64,000 nt of DNA from VRUE01 sp963715625 (GTDB taxonomy: Bacteria; Actinomycetota; Thermoleophilia; Solirubrobacterales; 70-9): NCBI GenBank assembly GCA_963715625.1, contig OY970260.1:62001-126000 (forward strand). Direction: 5' to 3'. The notes beneath the pieces were generated by a model, which saw nothing but the letters and a program-made list of their open reading frames with translations, was not told the DNA's origin and searched no databases. A program made the translations under genes and the position numbers. Each line of letters opens with the position of its first letter. Within the stretch, counting starts at the first letter, position 1. Shown piece by piece: positions 8,133-15,755 of the stretch.

Positions 8133-9569
8133 ATGCCGCCCAACACCACCCGTGTCGCAGCGTCGGCCAGTCAGGCGTTCGAGGCCGCACTCGAGGTGGT
8201 CGGCGGTGTGGCGCCGGAGGTGGCCACCGCGATCCGCAGCGAACTCGAGGACCAGCGACACGCGCTGAAGCTGATCGCGAGCGAGAACTACAGCTCGCTG
8301 GCCGTCCAGTTGGCAATGGGCCAGTGGATGACCGACAAGTACGCCGAGGGTGCCACGGGCAAGCGCTGGTACGCAGGCTGCGAGAACGTCGACACGGTCG
8401 AGGGCGCCGCGGCGTCGCTGGCGCAGGAGCTGTTCGGGGCCGACCACGCGTACGTGCAGCCGCACAGCGGTGCCGATGCCAACCTCGTCGCCTTCTCGGC
8501 GATCCTCGCCGAGCGTGTCGAGAAGCCGTTCCTCGATGAGCAGGGGGTGCGGGACACGCGGCTCCTGCCGGAGGAGCAGTGGGAGGCGTTGCGCCAGCGT
8601 CTCGTCAACCAGCGCATGCTCGCGATGGAGTTGACCTCCGGCGGCCACCTGACGCATGGCATGCGGGCCAACCTGTCCGCCAAACTCTTCGCGGTCGTCC
8701 CCTACGGCGTGGACCCGGAGTCGGGATTGATCGACTACGACCGGGTGCGCGAGCTGGCGCTGGAGACCCGTCCGCTGCTGATTCTCGCGGGCCACAGCTC
8801 CTACCCCCGCAAGATCGACTTCCGTCGCTTTCGCGAGATCGCCGATGAGGTCGGCGCCGTGTTCATGGTCGACATGGCCCACTTCGCGGGTCTCGTGGCC
8901 GGCGGCGTCTTCCAGGACGAGTTCGACCCGGTTCCCTACGCCCACATCGTCACGTCGACGACGCACAAGACGCTGCGCGGCCCCCGCGGCGGTCTCGTGC
9001 TGTGCACCGATGAGTTCGCGGACGCCGTCGACCGGGGGTGCCCGATGATCCTCGGCGGCCCGCTGCCCCATGTGATGGCGGCGAAGGCGGTGGCTTTCCA
9101 CGAAGCGCTCGCCCCGTCGTTCCGCGACTACGCGGCGGCGATCGTCGCCAACGCGCGCGCGCTGGCCGAGGCGCTCGTGGCCCGTGGCGAGGTGCTGCAG
9201 ACCGGCGGGACCGACAACCATCTGCTGCTCGTGGACGTGCGCCAGCACGGCCTCAACGGGCGCCAGGCGGAGGCGGCGCTGCGCCAGTGCGACATCGTGC
9301 TCAACCGCAACGTCCTGCCGTACGACCCGAACGGCCCGTGGTTCACCAGCGGCATCCGGCTCGGAACCCCCGCTCTGACCACGCGCGGCTTCGGCGAGGA
9401 GGAGATGGGCCGGATCGCCGAGCTGATCGGCATCGTCCTCGGATCGGCAGGGCCGATCGAGGACGTTCGAGGGAAGCCGGAGCTTCCGGGCGCGTTGGTC
9501 GACGAGGTCCGCACGGCCGTCGAGGAGCTCACGGCGGCGTACCCGCTGTATCCCGATCTCGTCATCTGA
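8133..9569 (+). CDS. glyA: Serine hydroxymethyltransferase
   Basis: 478 residues from ATG 8133 (AGGATGAG 5-12 bases upstream; ATG 8124 is possible but leaves no room for a ribosome binding site). A PLP enzyme interconverting serine plus tetrahydrofolate with glycine plus 5,10-methylene-THF in the cytoplasm. Shown by LIASENYSS, YAEGATGKRWYAGCENVD, the PLP lysine in TSTTHKTLRGPRGG and HSGADANL. It carries the extra segment around LTSGGHLTHGMRANLS seen in the longer actinobacterial subclass. The gene stands alone, tail to tail with the toxin-antitoxin pair. Confidence 0.95.
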   Translation: MPPNTTRVAASASQAFEAALEVVGGVAPEVATAIRSELEDQRHALKLIASENYSSLAVQLAMGQWMTDKYAEGATGKRWYAGCENVDTVEGAAASLAQELFGADHAYVQPHSGADANLVAFSAILAERVEKPFLDEQGVRDTRLLPEEQWEALRQRLVNQRMLAMELTSGGHLTHGMRANLSAKLFAVVPYGVDPESGLIDYDRVRELALETRPLLILAGHSSYPRKIDFRRFREIADEVGAVFMVDMAHFAGLVAGGVFQDEFDPVPYAHIVTSTTHKTLRGPRGGLVLCTDEFADAVDRGCPMILGGPLPHVMAAKAVAFHEALAPSFRDYAAAIVANARALAEALVARGEVLQTGGTDNHLLLVDVRQHGLNGRQAEAALRQCDIVLNRNVLPYDPNGPWFTSGIRLGTPALTTRGFGEEEMGRIAELIGIVLGSAGPIEDVRGKPELPGALVDEVRTAVEELTAAYPLYPDLVI

Positions 9570-9595
9570 CCCGCCGGCTCCCGTTGACCCTCCGG

Positions 9596-9668
9596 CCGAA
9601 GCCAGACCGAGGAGCCAGATCCGAAGTTTGGGGACCCTACTTCGCCCCTGCCCCGACCGAGGCTTCGG
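9596..9668. terminator. Possible bidirectional terminator between glyA and the toxin gene
   Basis: ccgaagcc (9596-9603) pairs with ggcttcgg (9661-9668), and gaagt/acttc pair inside. It lies between the convergent stops of glyA (9569) and the acetyltransferase (9688). No T tract is seen, as is usual for GC-rich actinobacterial terminators. Confidence 0.35.
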
Positions 9669-9687
9669 CTTGGTAGCGCCCCGAAAG

Positions 9688-10203
9688 TCAGCCGTCCTCT
9701 CCGATGGAGGCCACGATGTCCTTGACCAGCAGCTGGAGATTCATGGGGTCGGTCCGCGACGGCTCGAAGCCGTGGTGCGCGTAGAAGTCTCGGGCCGATT
9801 CGCTGAGCGCGTGCACGAGCATGACGCGAATCCCAAGCTCTGCCGCCGCCGCGAGGGTACGCGCCATCGCGTCGCGCAGCAGGAACGATCCGAGGCCGCG
9901 ACCCTGGACGCTCCGATCGACGGCCAACCGCGCCAGCAGGACTGCCGGGATCGGATGGCGTGGCATCCCGCGGCGTGCCCGGGGGCTTGCCTCGCGTCGG
10001 CTCACCGAGGCAGCGCAGAGGGCGTGGTAGCCGACCACCCGACCCTGCTCGGCGTCTTCGATGACATAGGTCCGGGCTGAGCCGGACGCCGCAGCGGTGC
10101 GGGCGTGCTTGGGCAGCCAGGCATTCAGCGAGTCCACACCGCAATCGAAGCCACTCAGCGGGCGATCCGGCCCCAGTGGCTCCGGGTCGCTGAAGCGCGT
10201 CAC
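9688..10203 (-). CDS. GNAT acetyltransferase toxin, TacT-like
   Basis: 171 residues from GTG 10203, preceded by AGGGCG. GNAT fold with the acetyl-CoA loop VDRSVQGRGLGSFLL (Q/R-x-x-G-x-G/A type) and an N-terminal SGFDCGVDSLNAWL typical of TacT/AtaT-type toxins. Members of this family acetylate the amino group of charged tRNAs and stop translation. It lies 9 bp downstream of a DUF1778-like antitoxin gene on the same strand, the usual order for this module. Complete, with no sign of decay. The toxin call rests on family resemblance and pairing. Confidence 0.85.
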   Translation of the reverse strand: MTRFSDPEPLGPDRPLSGFDCGVDSLNAWLPKHARTAAASGSARTYVIEDAEQGRVVGYHALCAASVSRREASPRARRGMPRHPIPAVLLARLAVDRSVQGRGLGSFLLRDAMARTLAAAAELGIRVMLVHALSESARDFYAHHGFEPSRTDPMNLQLLVKDIVASIGEDG

Positions 10204-10211
10204 GTTTCGCC

Positions 10212-10478
10212 CTACTCAGGGCGCGGACGAGCGAATAGCCTTGCCAGCTCCGGGCGAGCCTCGGCGGGGCGATCGAGCGCCGCGGCAAACGCTCGCCAAT
10301 CCGTGTCGCTCAGGGCAAAGTGCGTGCGATCGGCCAACAGTCGCTCTGCGCGCTCACGGCCGCTCTCGACCAGGAATTCGGTCAAGGACTCCTCGTGCAG
10401 AGACCCGGCTCGCTCGAACAGCTCCTTGTCTTCGGCGGCGATACGCAGATGGACCCGCGCCGTCTTGGTCGTAGGCAT
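10212..10478 (-). CDS. DUF1778 (TacA-like) antitoxin
   Basis: 88 residues from ATG 10478. The N-terminal ARVHLRIAAEDKELFERAG reads as a ribbon-helix-helix DNA-binding segment and the C-terminal part DTDWRAFAAALDRP is the toxin-neutralising tail typical of DUF1778 proteins. Upstream, a perfect 8-bp palindrome gtgtacac (10486-10493) lies 8 bp before the start and is a candidate autoregulatory operator. A tRNA-Leu gene starts about 35 bp upstream on the same strand, so tRNA and module may share transcription. Confidence 0.85.
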   Translation of the reverse strand: MPTTKTARVHLRIAAEDKELFERAGSLHEESLTEFLVESGRERAERLLADRTHFALSDTDWRAFAAALDRPAEARPELARLFARPRPE

Positions 10479-10512
10479 GTGGCAAGTGTACACACGCTCC
10501 TGCAATCCGCAG

Positions 10513-10596
10513 TGCGGGCGGAGGGACTTGAACCCCCACGGGCCGAAGCCCACCAGGACCTAAACCTGGCGCGTATGCCAATTCCGCCACGCCCGC
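10513..10596 (-). tRNA. tRNA-Leu (anticodon UAG)
   Basis: Reads on the minus strand as a class II tRNA: acceptor GCGGGCG pairs with CGCCCGC, anticodon stem CCAGG/CCTGG around the loop TTTAGGT (anticodon TAG), long variable arm GGGCTTCGGCCC, T arm with GGTTCAAGTC, discriminator A. The CCA end is not encoded. Confidence 0.96.
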
Positions 10597-10666
10597 GTGG
10601 CTGCCCTGTTCGGGCTTAACGCGCGACCAATGCCGCGTCGTCGCTCCTAGATTCTATGATCGTCGC

Positions 10667-11197
10667 GTGGCGGTTGGAGAGGTCAGGCCCGGCTATGAAC
10701 TGTGGCGGCCGAATCGGGAGAAGGCCGAGTCGATCACGACCAAGCTCGTGCTCGCCTTCCTGCTCGCGGCGACGGCGGCGATCGCGGCCCTGGTGACGAT
10801 CGCCGGCTTCTCGCTGATGACCGGCGGCAGCGGCATGGGGATCGCCTGCCTGATCTTCGCGGTGCTCTACGCGTTCTTCGCCTTCCTCGTGGCGCGCTGG
10901 AGCCGCGGCATCCTCCCGGTGGCCGCCGCCCTCTCGATGATCCTGGCGATCTTCTGCGCGGTCGGCGCCGACAGCTGGTTCGCCCGCGACAAGGCCGGCT
11001 TCGAGGAGGCGCTGATCCCGGTGCCGCTGATCGGCCTGCTCGTGATCGTCCTGGTGATCCTGCAGCTGATCACGATCGCGATCTCCCTCTACGCCTTCAA
11101 CCAGAACTGGCACGTAGAGGAGGAGCGCCCGATCGGCTCGGGCGAGGACTATGGCGCCGGCGCCTCGCCCGAGGGCGGCGCACCGCTGCCGGCCTGA
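10667..11197 (+). CDS. Small four-helix membrane protein of unknown function
   Basis: 176 residues from GTG 10667. A short polar N-terminus (RPGYELWRPNREKAES) is followed by about four hydrophobic segments (~23-45, 55-75, 79-97, 115-140) and an acidic, Gly/Ala-rich tail. No catalytic motif is visible. It stands alone between two tRNA-Leu genes on the other strand. Probably a cytoplasmic-membrane protein; no function can be assigned. Confidence 0.7.
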   Translation: MAVGEVRPGYELWRPNREKAESITTKLVLAFLLAATAAIAALVTIAGFSLMTGGSGMGIACLIFAVLYAFFAFLVARWSRGILPVAAALSMILAIFCAVGADSWFARDKAGFEEALIPVPLIGLLVIVLVILQLITIAISLYAFNQNWHVEEERPIGSGEDYGAGASPEGGAPLPA

Positions 11198-11217
11198 GTT
11201 CCCTCGGGCCTGCGTTG

Positions 11218-11262
11218 CGCGGTCGCCATCTCCACCGAAAGGCGGTTGAAATGACGACCGCG
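11218..11262. repeat. 45-bp palindromic element after the membrane-protein gene
   Basis: 20-bp arms 11218-11237 and 11243-11262 pair at 17 positions around a 5-nt loop. It follows the stop at 11197 and could end transcription, but it resembles in size and form the other palindromic elements of this window. It lies 7 bp from the 3' end of tRNA-Leu(CAA). Confidence 0.6.
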
Positions 11263-11268
11263 GGTGGA

Positions 11269-11351
11269 TGCCGGAGGCGGGAGTCGAACCCGCACGCCCT
11301 TTCGAGCAATTGATTTTGAATCAATCATGTCTGCCGTTCCATCACTCCGGC
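11269..11351 (-). tRNA. tRNA-Leu (anticodon CAA)
   Basis: Minus strand class II tRNA: acceptor GCCGGAG/CTCCGGC, anticodon stem ATTGA/TCAAT with loop TTCAAAA (anticodon CAA), a long variable arm (GCTCGAAAGGGC), T arm GGTTCGACTCC, discriminator A; no encoded CCA. Confidence 0.95.
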
Positions 11352-11425
11352 GCAGCTCAAACGATAGACGGAATTCGAGGACGATCTTAATCGTCTCCCG
11401 AGCCTGACTAGACTCCCACCGCGCC

Positions 11426-12271
11426 ATGCGCATCCACCACCTCAACTGCGGATCGTTCTGCCCACACGGGAGGCGGCTGATCAACGGGGACGGGGGGCTG
11501 CTCGAGCGGGCCTCGGTCGTCTGCCACTGCCTGGCGATCGAGGCAGGGGACGGGCTGGTGCTCGCCGACACCGGCTTCGGCATGGAGGACGCGCGCAACC
11601 CGAGGCAGCTCGGCGCCGCGTTCCGGCTGTTGATGGAGCCGCGGCCGGAAATCGGCACCACCGCGCTCAAGCAGATCGAGGCGCTCGGATTCGCCGCCGG
11701 CGACGTCAAGCACATCGTCACCACCCACCTCGACCTCGACCACGCCGGCGGGCTGCCGGACTTTCCCGAGGCCGAGGTCCACGTCTTCGCGCCGGAGCTG
11801 CAGGCCGCGCTCCGCCCCACCCTGCGCGAACGCACCCGCTACATCGGCGGGGCCCACTGGAAGCACAAGCCGCGCTGGGTCGAACACCCCGCCGGCGGCG
11901 ACGAGTGGTTCGGCTTCTCGAGCATTCGCATCCTGCCGGGCCTCAGCACCGAGGTGCTGCTGGTGCCGCTGGTCGGACACTCGCGCGGCCACACCGGGGT
12001 CGCGGTAAAGACCGGCGAGGGCTGGCTGCTGCACTGCGGCGACGCCTACTTCAGCCACGGCGAGATCGCCACGCCGCCGAGCTGCCCGCCGGTGCTGCGC
12101 CTCTTCCAGGCCCTGATGGCCAGCGACGGCGCCGCGCGCAGGAGCAACCAGGAGCGCCTGCGCGAGCTGGCCCGCACCCACGGCGACGAGGTGAAGCTCT
12201 TCTGCGCCCACGACCCGCGCGAGCTCGAGCTTGCGCAGGCGAGGGCCGCCGGCGTCGCCGCGGCAGTGTGA
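11426..12271 (+). CDS. MBL-fold metallo-hydrolase
   Basis: 281 residues from ATG 11426. Metallo-beta-lactamase fold with the zinc motif THLDLDHAGG (HxDxDH variant), GHSRGHTG, GDAYFSHG and a late H in CAHD, the layout of lactonase-like (AHL lactonase/glyoxalase II superfamily) enzymes. The substrate is unknown. Its stop overlaps the start of the acetoacetyl-CoA synthetase gene by 4 bp (GTGA), so the two are translationally coupled and may serve the same acyl substrate, for example by opening a lactone or cleaving a thioester. Confidence 0.85.
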   Translation: MRIHHLNCGSFCPHGRRLINGDGGLLERASVVCHCLAIEAGDGLVLADTGFGMEDARNPRQLGAAFRLLMEPRPEIGTTALKQIEALGFAAGDVKHIVTTHLDLDHAGGLPDFPEAEVHVFAPELQAALRPTLRERTRYIGGAHWKHKPRWVEHPAGGDEWFGFSSIRILPGLSTEVLLVPLVGHSRGHTGVAVKTGEGWLLHCGDAYFSHGEIATPPSCPPVLRLFQALMASDGAARRSNQERLRELARTHGDEVKLFCAHDPRELELAQARAAGVAAAV

Positions 12272-14244
12272 GCGGCGCGGCGCCCGAGAAGCTCTGGGAG
12301 CCTTCGGCCGAGCTGGTCGAGCGCTCGCGGCTGCGCGAGTACATGCGCTGGCTGGAGGCCGAGCGGGGGCTGCGCTTCGAGACCTACGACGAGCTCTGGC
12401 GCTGGTCGACGACCGACCTCGCGGCCTTCTGGTCCTCGATCTGGGACTTCTTCGGCGTCCAGTCCACAAACCGCTACCTCCAGGTGCTCCCCAAACGCGA
12501 GATGCCCGGCGCCGAATGGTTCCGCGGCGCCCACCTCAACTACGCCGAGCACCTCTTCGCCGGCAAGGACGACGCCGAGGCGGCGATCCTGCACGCCTCC
12601 GAGCTGCGCGAGCTCAGCGAGTTGAGCTGGGGGGAGCTGCGCGCCCAGGTCGCCGCCACCGCCGCCGGCCTGCGCGGCCTCGGCGTCGAGCGCGGCGACC
12701 GCGTCGTCGCCTACATGCCCAACGTCCCCGAGGCGATCGTCGCCTTCCTCGCCACCGCGAGCATCGGCGCGACCTGGTCGAGCTGCTCGCCCGACTTCGG
12801 CCCCGCCAGCGTGATCGACCGCTTCGCCCAGATCGAGCCCAGGGTGCTCTTCGCGGTCGACGGCTATCGCTACGGCGGCAAGGACTTCGACCGGCGGGAG
12901 ACGCTCGCCGAGCTGCAGGAGGCGATGCCGAGCCTGGCGCGCACGGTCGTCCTCCCCTACCTCGACCCCGCGCCGGAGCTCGCCGCGCTGCGCGACGCGA
13001 TGCCCTGGGAGGAGCTGCTCGCCGCCGGCAAGGGCGCCGACCTTGAATTCGAGCGCGTCCCCTTCGACCACCCGCTCTGGGTCCTCTACTCCTCCGGCAC
13101 CACCGGCCTGCCGAAGGCGATCGTCCAGTCGCAGGGCGGCATCCTGCTCGAGCACCTGAAGAAGCTCAACCTCCACGTCGACGCCCACCCCGGCGACCGC
13201 CTCTTCTGGTTCACCACGACCGGCTGGATGATGTGGAACTTCCTCGTCTCGGGGCTGCTGACGCGCGCCGCGATCGTCCTCTACGACGGCAATCCCGGCC
13301 ACCCCGACATGGGCGTGCTCTGGGACCTCGCCGAGCGCGCCGGGGTGACGATGTTCGGGACCAGCGCCTCCTACATCGCCGCCTGCATGAAGGCCGGGGT
13401 CGAGCCGGGCGCGGGCCGCGACCTCAGCCGCCTGGGCGCGGTCGGCTCGACCGGCTCCCCCCTCTCCCCCGAGGGCTTCGACTGGATCTACGAGCACCTC
13501 GGCGCCGGCACCTGGCTCTTCTCGACCAGCGGCGGCACCGACCTCTGCACCGCCTTCGTCGGCGGCTGCGCCCTGCTGCCCGTCTACCGCGGCGAGCTGC
13601 AGGGCCGGGCCCTCGGCGCCGCGGTCGAGGCCTGGGACGAAGACGGCAACTCCGTGATCGACGAGGTCGGCGAGCTGGTCGTCACCGAGCCGATGCCCTC
13701 GATGCCGGTCTTCTTCTGGGGGGACGACGAGCGGCAGAGCCGCTACCGGGCCAGCTACTTCGAGCGCTACCCCGGCGTCTGGCGCCACGGCGACTGGATC
13801 GAGATCACCTCGCGCGGCACCGCCGTCATCTACGGCCGCTCGGACTCGACGATCAACCGCTCCGGCGTACGCATGGGGACGAGCGAGATCTACCGCGCCG
13901 TGCTCGGCATCGACGAGATCGTCGACGCGCTGGTCGTCGACGTGCCCCGACCCGGCACCGAGGGCTGGATGCCGCTGTTCGTCGTCCTGCGCGAGGGGGC
14001 CGAGCTCGACGACGAGCTGCGTCGCGAGATCGCCCGCCGCGTGCGCACACAGTGCTCCCCGCGCCACGTCCCCGACGAGGTCTTCGCGATCGCCGAGGTC
14101 CCCCGCACGCTGAGCGGCAAGGCGCTCGAGGTGCCGGTCAAGCGGATCCTGATGGGGACGCCGCCCGAGCAGGCCGCCAGCCGCGACTCCCTCGCCAACC
14201 CCGCCGCGCTCGACTGGTTCACGGAGTTCGCCGCCTCAATGTAG
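12268..14244 (+). CDS. Acetoacetyl-CoA synthetase (acetoacetate-CoA ligase)
   Basis: 658 residues from GTG 12268, chosen for the GTGA overlap with the preceding stop; this matches the family's ~650 residues. An ATP-dependent ligase making acetoacetyl-CoA from acetoacetate. Motifs: N-terminal ACAS-type domain with FFGVQSTNRYLQVL and HLNYAEHLF, phosphate loop YSSGTTGLPKAIVQSQGG, FWFTTTGWMMWN, YGRSDSTINRSGVRMGTSEI and the catalytic lysine in PRTLSGKALEVPVK. HMG-CoA lyase, which makes acetoacetate, is encoded 3 kb away on the opposite strand. The 3' end overlaps the convergent ABC permease gene by 26 bp. Confidence 0.92.
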   Translation: MSGAAPEKLWEPSAELVERSRLREYMRWLEAERGLRFETYDELWRWSTTDLAAFWSSIWDFFGVQSTNRYLQVLPKREMPGAEWFRGAHLNYAEHLFAGKDDAEAAILHASELRELSELSWGELRAQVAATAAGLRGLGVERGDRVVAYMPNVPEAIVAFLATASIGATWSSCSPDFGPASVIDRFAQIEPRVLFAVDGYRYGGKDFDRRETLAELQEAMPSLARTVVLPYLDPAPELAALRDAMPWEELLAAGKGADLEFERVPFDHPLWVLYSSGTTGLPKAIVQSQGGILLEHLKKLNLHVDAHPGDRLFWFTTTGWMMWNFLVSGLLTRAAIVLYDGNPGHPDMGVLWDLAERAGVTMFGTSASYIAACMKAGVEPGAGRDLSRLGAVGSTGSPLSPEGFDWIYEHLGAGTWLFSTSGGTDLCTAFVGGCALLPVYRGELQGRALGAAVEAWDEDGNSVIDEVGELVVTEPMPSMPVFFWGDDERQSRYRASYFERYPGVWRHGDWIEITSRGTAVIYGRSDSTINRSGVRMGTSEIYRAVLGIDEIVDALVVDVPRPGTEGWMPLFVVLREGAELDDELRREIARRVRTQCSPRHVPDEVFAIAEVPRTLSGKALEVPVKRILMGTPPEQAASRDSLANPAALDWFTEFAASM

Positions 14245-14956
14245 CGGCGCCGAGGGCCAGCAGGAGCAGCGTCGCGCCGGCGATCACGCAGACGTCCAGC
14301 GCCCCGCGCGGGCCCAGCGATCCCGTCGTCGTGACGTTGCTCAGCGCCTCGAAGGCGTAGGTGAGCGGCATCGTGTCGGAGATCACCTGGAGCACGCCGG
14401 CCATCTGGTCTCGGGCGACGAAGAGGCCGCAGAGCAGCAGCTGGGGGAAGACGATCGCCGGCATGAACTGGACCGCCTGGAACTCGGTGCGGGCGAAGGC
14501 GCTGACGAAGAGGCCGAGCGACATCCCCAGCAGCGCGTTGCCGACCGCCAGAGCGACGACCGCCGCGGTCGAGCCGGCGACCTCGAGCCCGAGCAGGCCG
14601 AAGGCGACGGCGCTGGTCACCGTCGCCTGCACGACGGCGACCATGGCGAAGGCGATCCCGTAGCCGAAGAGCAGGTCGAGCTTGGCCAGCGGCAGCGACA
14701 TCAGCCGCTCCAGCGTCCCGGTCGTGCGCTCGCGCAGCATCGTGATCGAGGTGACGACGAACATCGTGCTGAAGGGGAAGAGCCCGACCAGCGGCCCGCC
14801 GACGTGCTGGAACGTCTCCGGGTCCTGCTGGAAGGCGCCCTTGAGCAGGCTGAGCAGGAAGGGCGGCACCGCCAGCAGCAGCGCGATCGTGCGCGGGTCG
14901 CGGCGCAGCTGGGTCAGCACCCGCAGCGCCGTCGCCCAGGTGACGCGGGCGCTCAT
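14219..14956 (-). CDS. ABC-2 type exporter permease
   Basis: 245 residues, ATG 14956. Six hydrophobic segments and the ABC-2 pattern (cytosolic TMLRERTTGTLERLMSLPLA, then VFPQLLLCGLF and MPLTYAFEAL). Forms the membrane channel for the ATPase encoded just upstream on the same strand. The cargo (drug, lipid or polymer) is not evident. A 47-bp palindromic element lies between the two genes. No periplasmic binding partner is seen, consistent with export. Confidence 0.88.
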   Translation of the reverse strand: MSARVTWATALRVLTQLRRDPRTIALLLAVPPFLLSLLKGAFQQDPETFQHVGGPLVGLFPFSTMFVVTSITMLRERTTGTLERLMSLPLAKLDLLFGYGIAFAMVAVVQATVTSAVAFGLLGLEVAGSTAAVVALAVGNALLGMSLGLFVSAFARTEFQAVQFMPAIVFPQLLLCGLFVARDQMAGVLQVISDTMPLTYAFEALSNVTTTGSLGPRGALDVCVIAGATLLLLALGAATLRRRTP

Positions 14957-14971
14957 AGGAGCACCGCCTCC

Positions 14972-15018
14972 TTCCGGTGCGCTTTATCCCCGTATATTGG
15001 GGGAAAGGCGCACCGGAA
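14972..15018. repeat. 47-bp palindromic element, copy A
   Basis: Begins ttccggtgcgctttatcccc and ends gcgcaccggaa, forming a hairpin with arms of about 20 bp. The same 47-bp unit occurs at 22495-22541 and 33902-33948. Here it is intergenic, between the ABC ATPase stop and the permease start. Confidence 0.85.
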
Positions 15019-15020
15019 GG

Positions 15021-15737
15021 TCATCGGCTCGCCTCGATCAGGGCGAGGAAGGCCTCGTCGAGCTCGTGGCGCCCGGTCCGCTCGCGCAGCCGCGCGGGGG
15101 ATTCCGCCGCGAGCAGGTCGCCGTCGCGCATCAGCAGCAGCTCGTCGCAGTGCTCGGCCTCCTCCATCACGTGGCTGGAGACGAGCAGGGTCTTGCCGGT
15201 AGCCGCCAGCGAGCGGAAGGTCGCCCAGAGGTCGCGGCGCAGGACCGGGTCGAGGCCGACCGTCGGCTCGTCGAGGACCAGCACGTCGGGCTCGCCGAGC
15301 AGCGCCGTCGCCAACGAGGCCCTGGCGCTCTGGCCGCCGGAGAGGCTGGAGACGACCTGGTCGGCCTGCTCGCCGAGGGCGACGGTCGCGATCGTCGCCT
15401 CGATCCGCTCGTGGGGAACCCCCAGCACCCGGGCGAAGTAGCGCAGGTTCTCGCGCACGCTGAGGTCGCGGTAGACCGAGGGCGCCTGGGTGACGTAGCC
15501 GACCCGAGAGCGCAGATCGGCCGCGCCGGCGGGCCGGCCGACCACGGCCACCCGGCCCGACTCGACGATCTGCACGCCGACGATCGCCCGCATCAGCGTC
15601 GTCTTGCCGCAGCCGCTGGGGCCGAGCAGGCCGGTCACCCGGCCCGACGCCACGGCGAAGCTCAGGCCGTGCAGGACCTCACGCCCGCCGCGGCGGACCA
15701 CAAGATCGTCGACGTCGATCGCCGGGCCGGGCTCCAC
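15021..15737 (-). CDS. ABC transporter ATP-binding protein (exporter type)
   Basis: 238 residues, GTG 15737. Complete nucleotide-binding domain: Walker A GPSGCGKTT, Q-loop VTQAPSVYRD, a signature variant SLSGGQSARASLA (LSGGQ), Walker B VLVLDEPTVGLDP, H-loop SSHVMEEAE. It pairs with the ABC-2 permease downstream. It begins 18 bp after the end of the carboxyltransferase gene on the same strand and may be co-transcribed with it. Confidence 0.92.
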   Translation of the reverse strand: MEPGPAIDVDDLVVRRGGREVLHGLSFAVASGRVTGLLGPSGCGKTTLMRAIVGVQIVESGRVAVVGRPAGAADLRSRVGYVTQAPSVYRDLSVRENLRYFARVLGVPHERIEATIATVALGEQADQVVSSLSGGQSARASLATALLGEPDVLVLDEPTVGLDPVLRRDLWATFRSLAATGKTLLVSSHVMEEAEHCDELLLMRDGDLLAAESPARLRERTGRHELDEAFLALIEASR

Positions 15738-15755
15738 GGACGGCAGGGTATTCGC

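Noticed and set aside
6035..8149. 704-residue minus-strand frame opposite the hydrolase/cyclase fusion
   Set aside because: Arg/Asp-rich antisense frame; plus strand has hydrolase and cyclase motifs.
12046..14067. 673-residue minus-strand frame opposite acetoacetyl-CoA synthetase
   Set aside because: No recognisable motifs, biased composition; shadow of the plus-strand gene.
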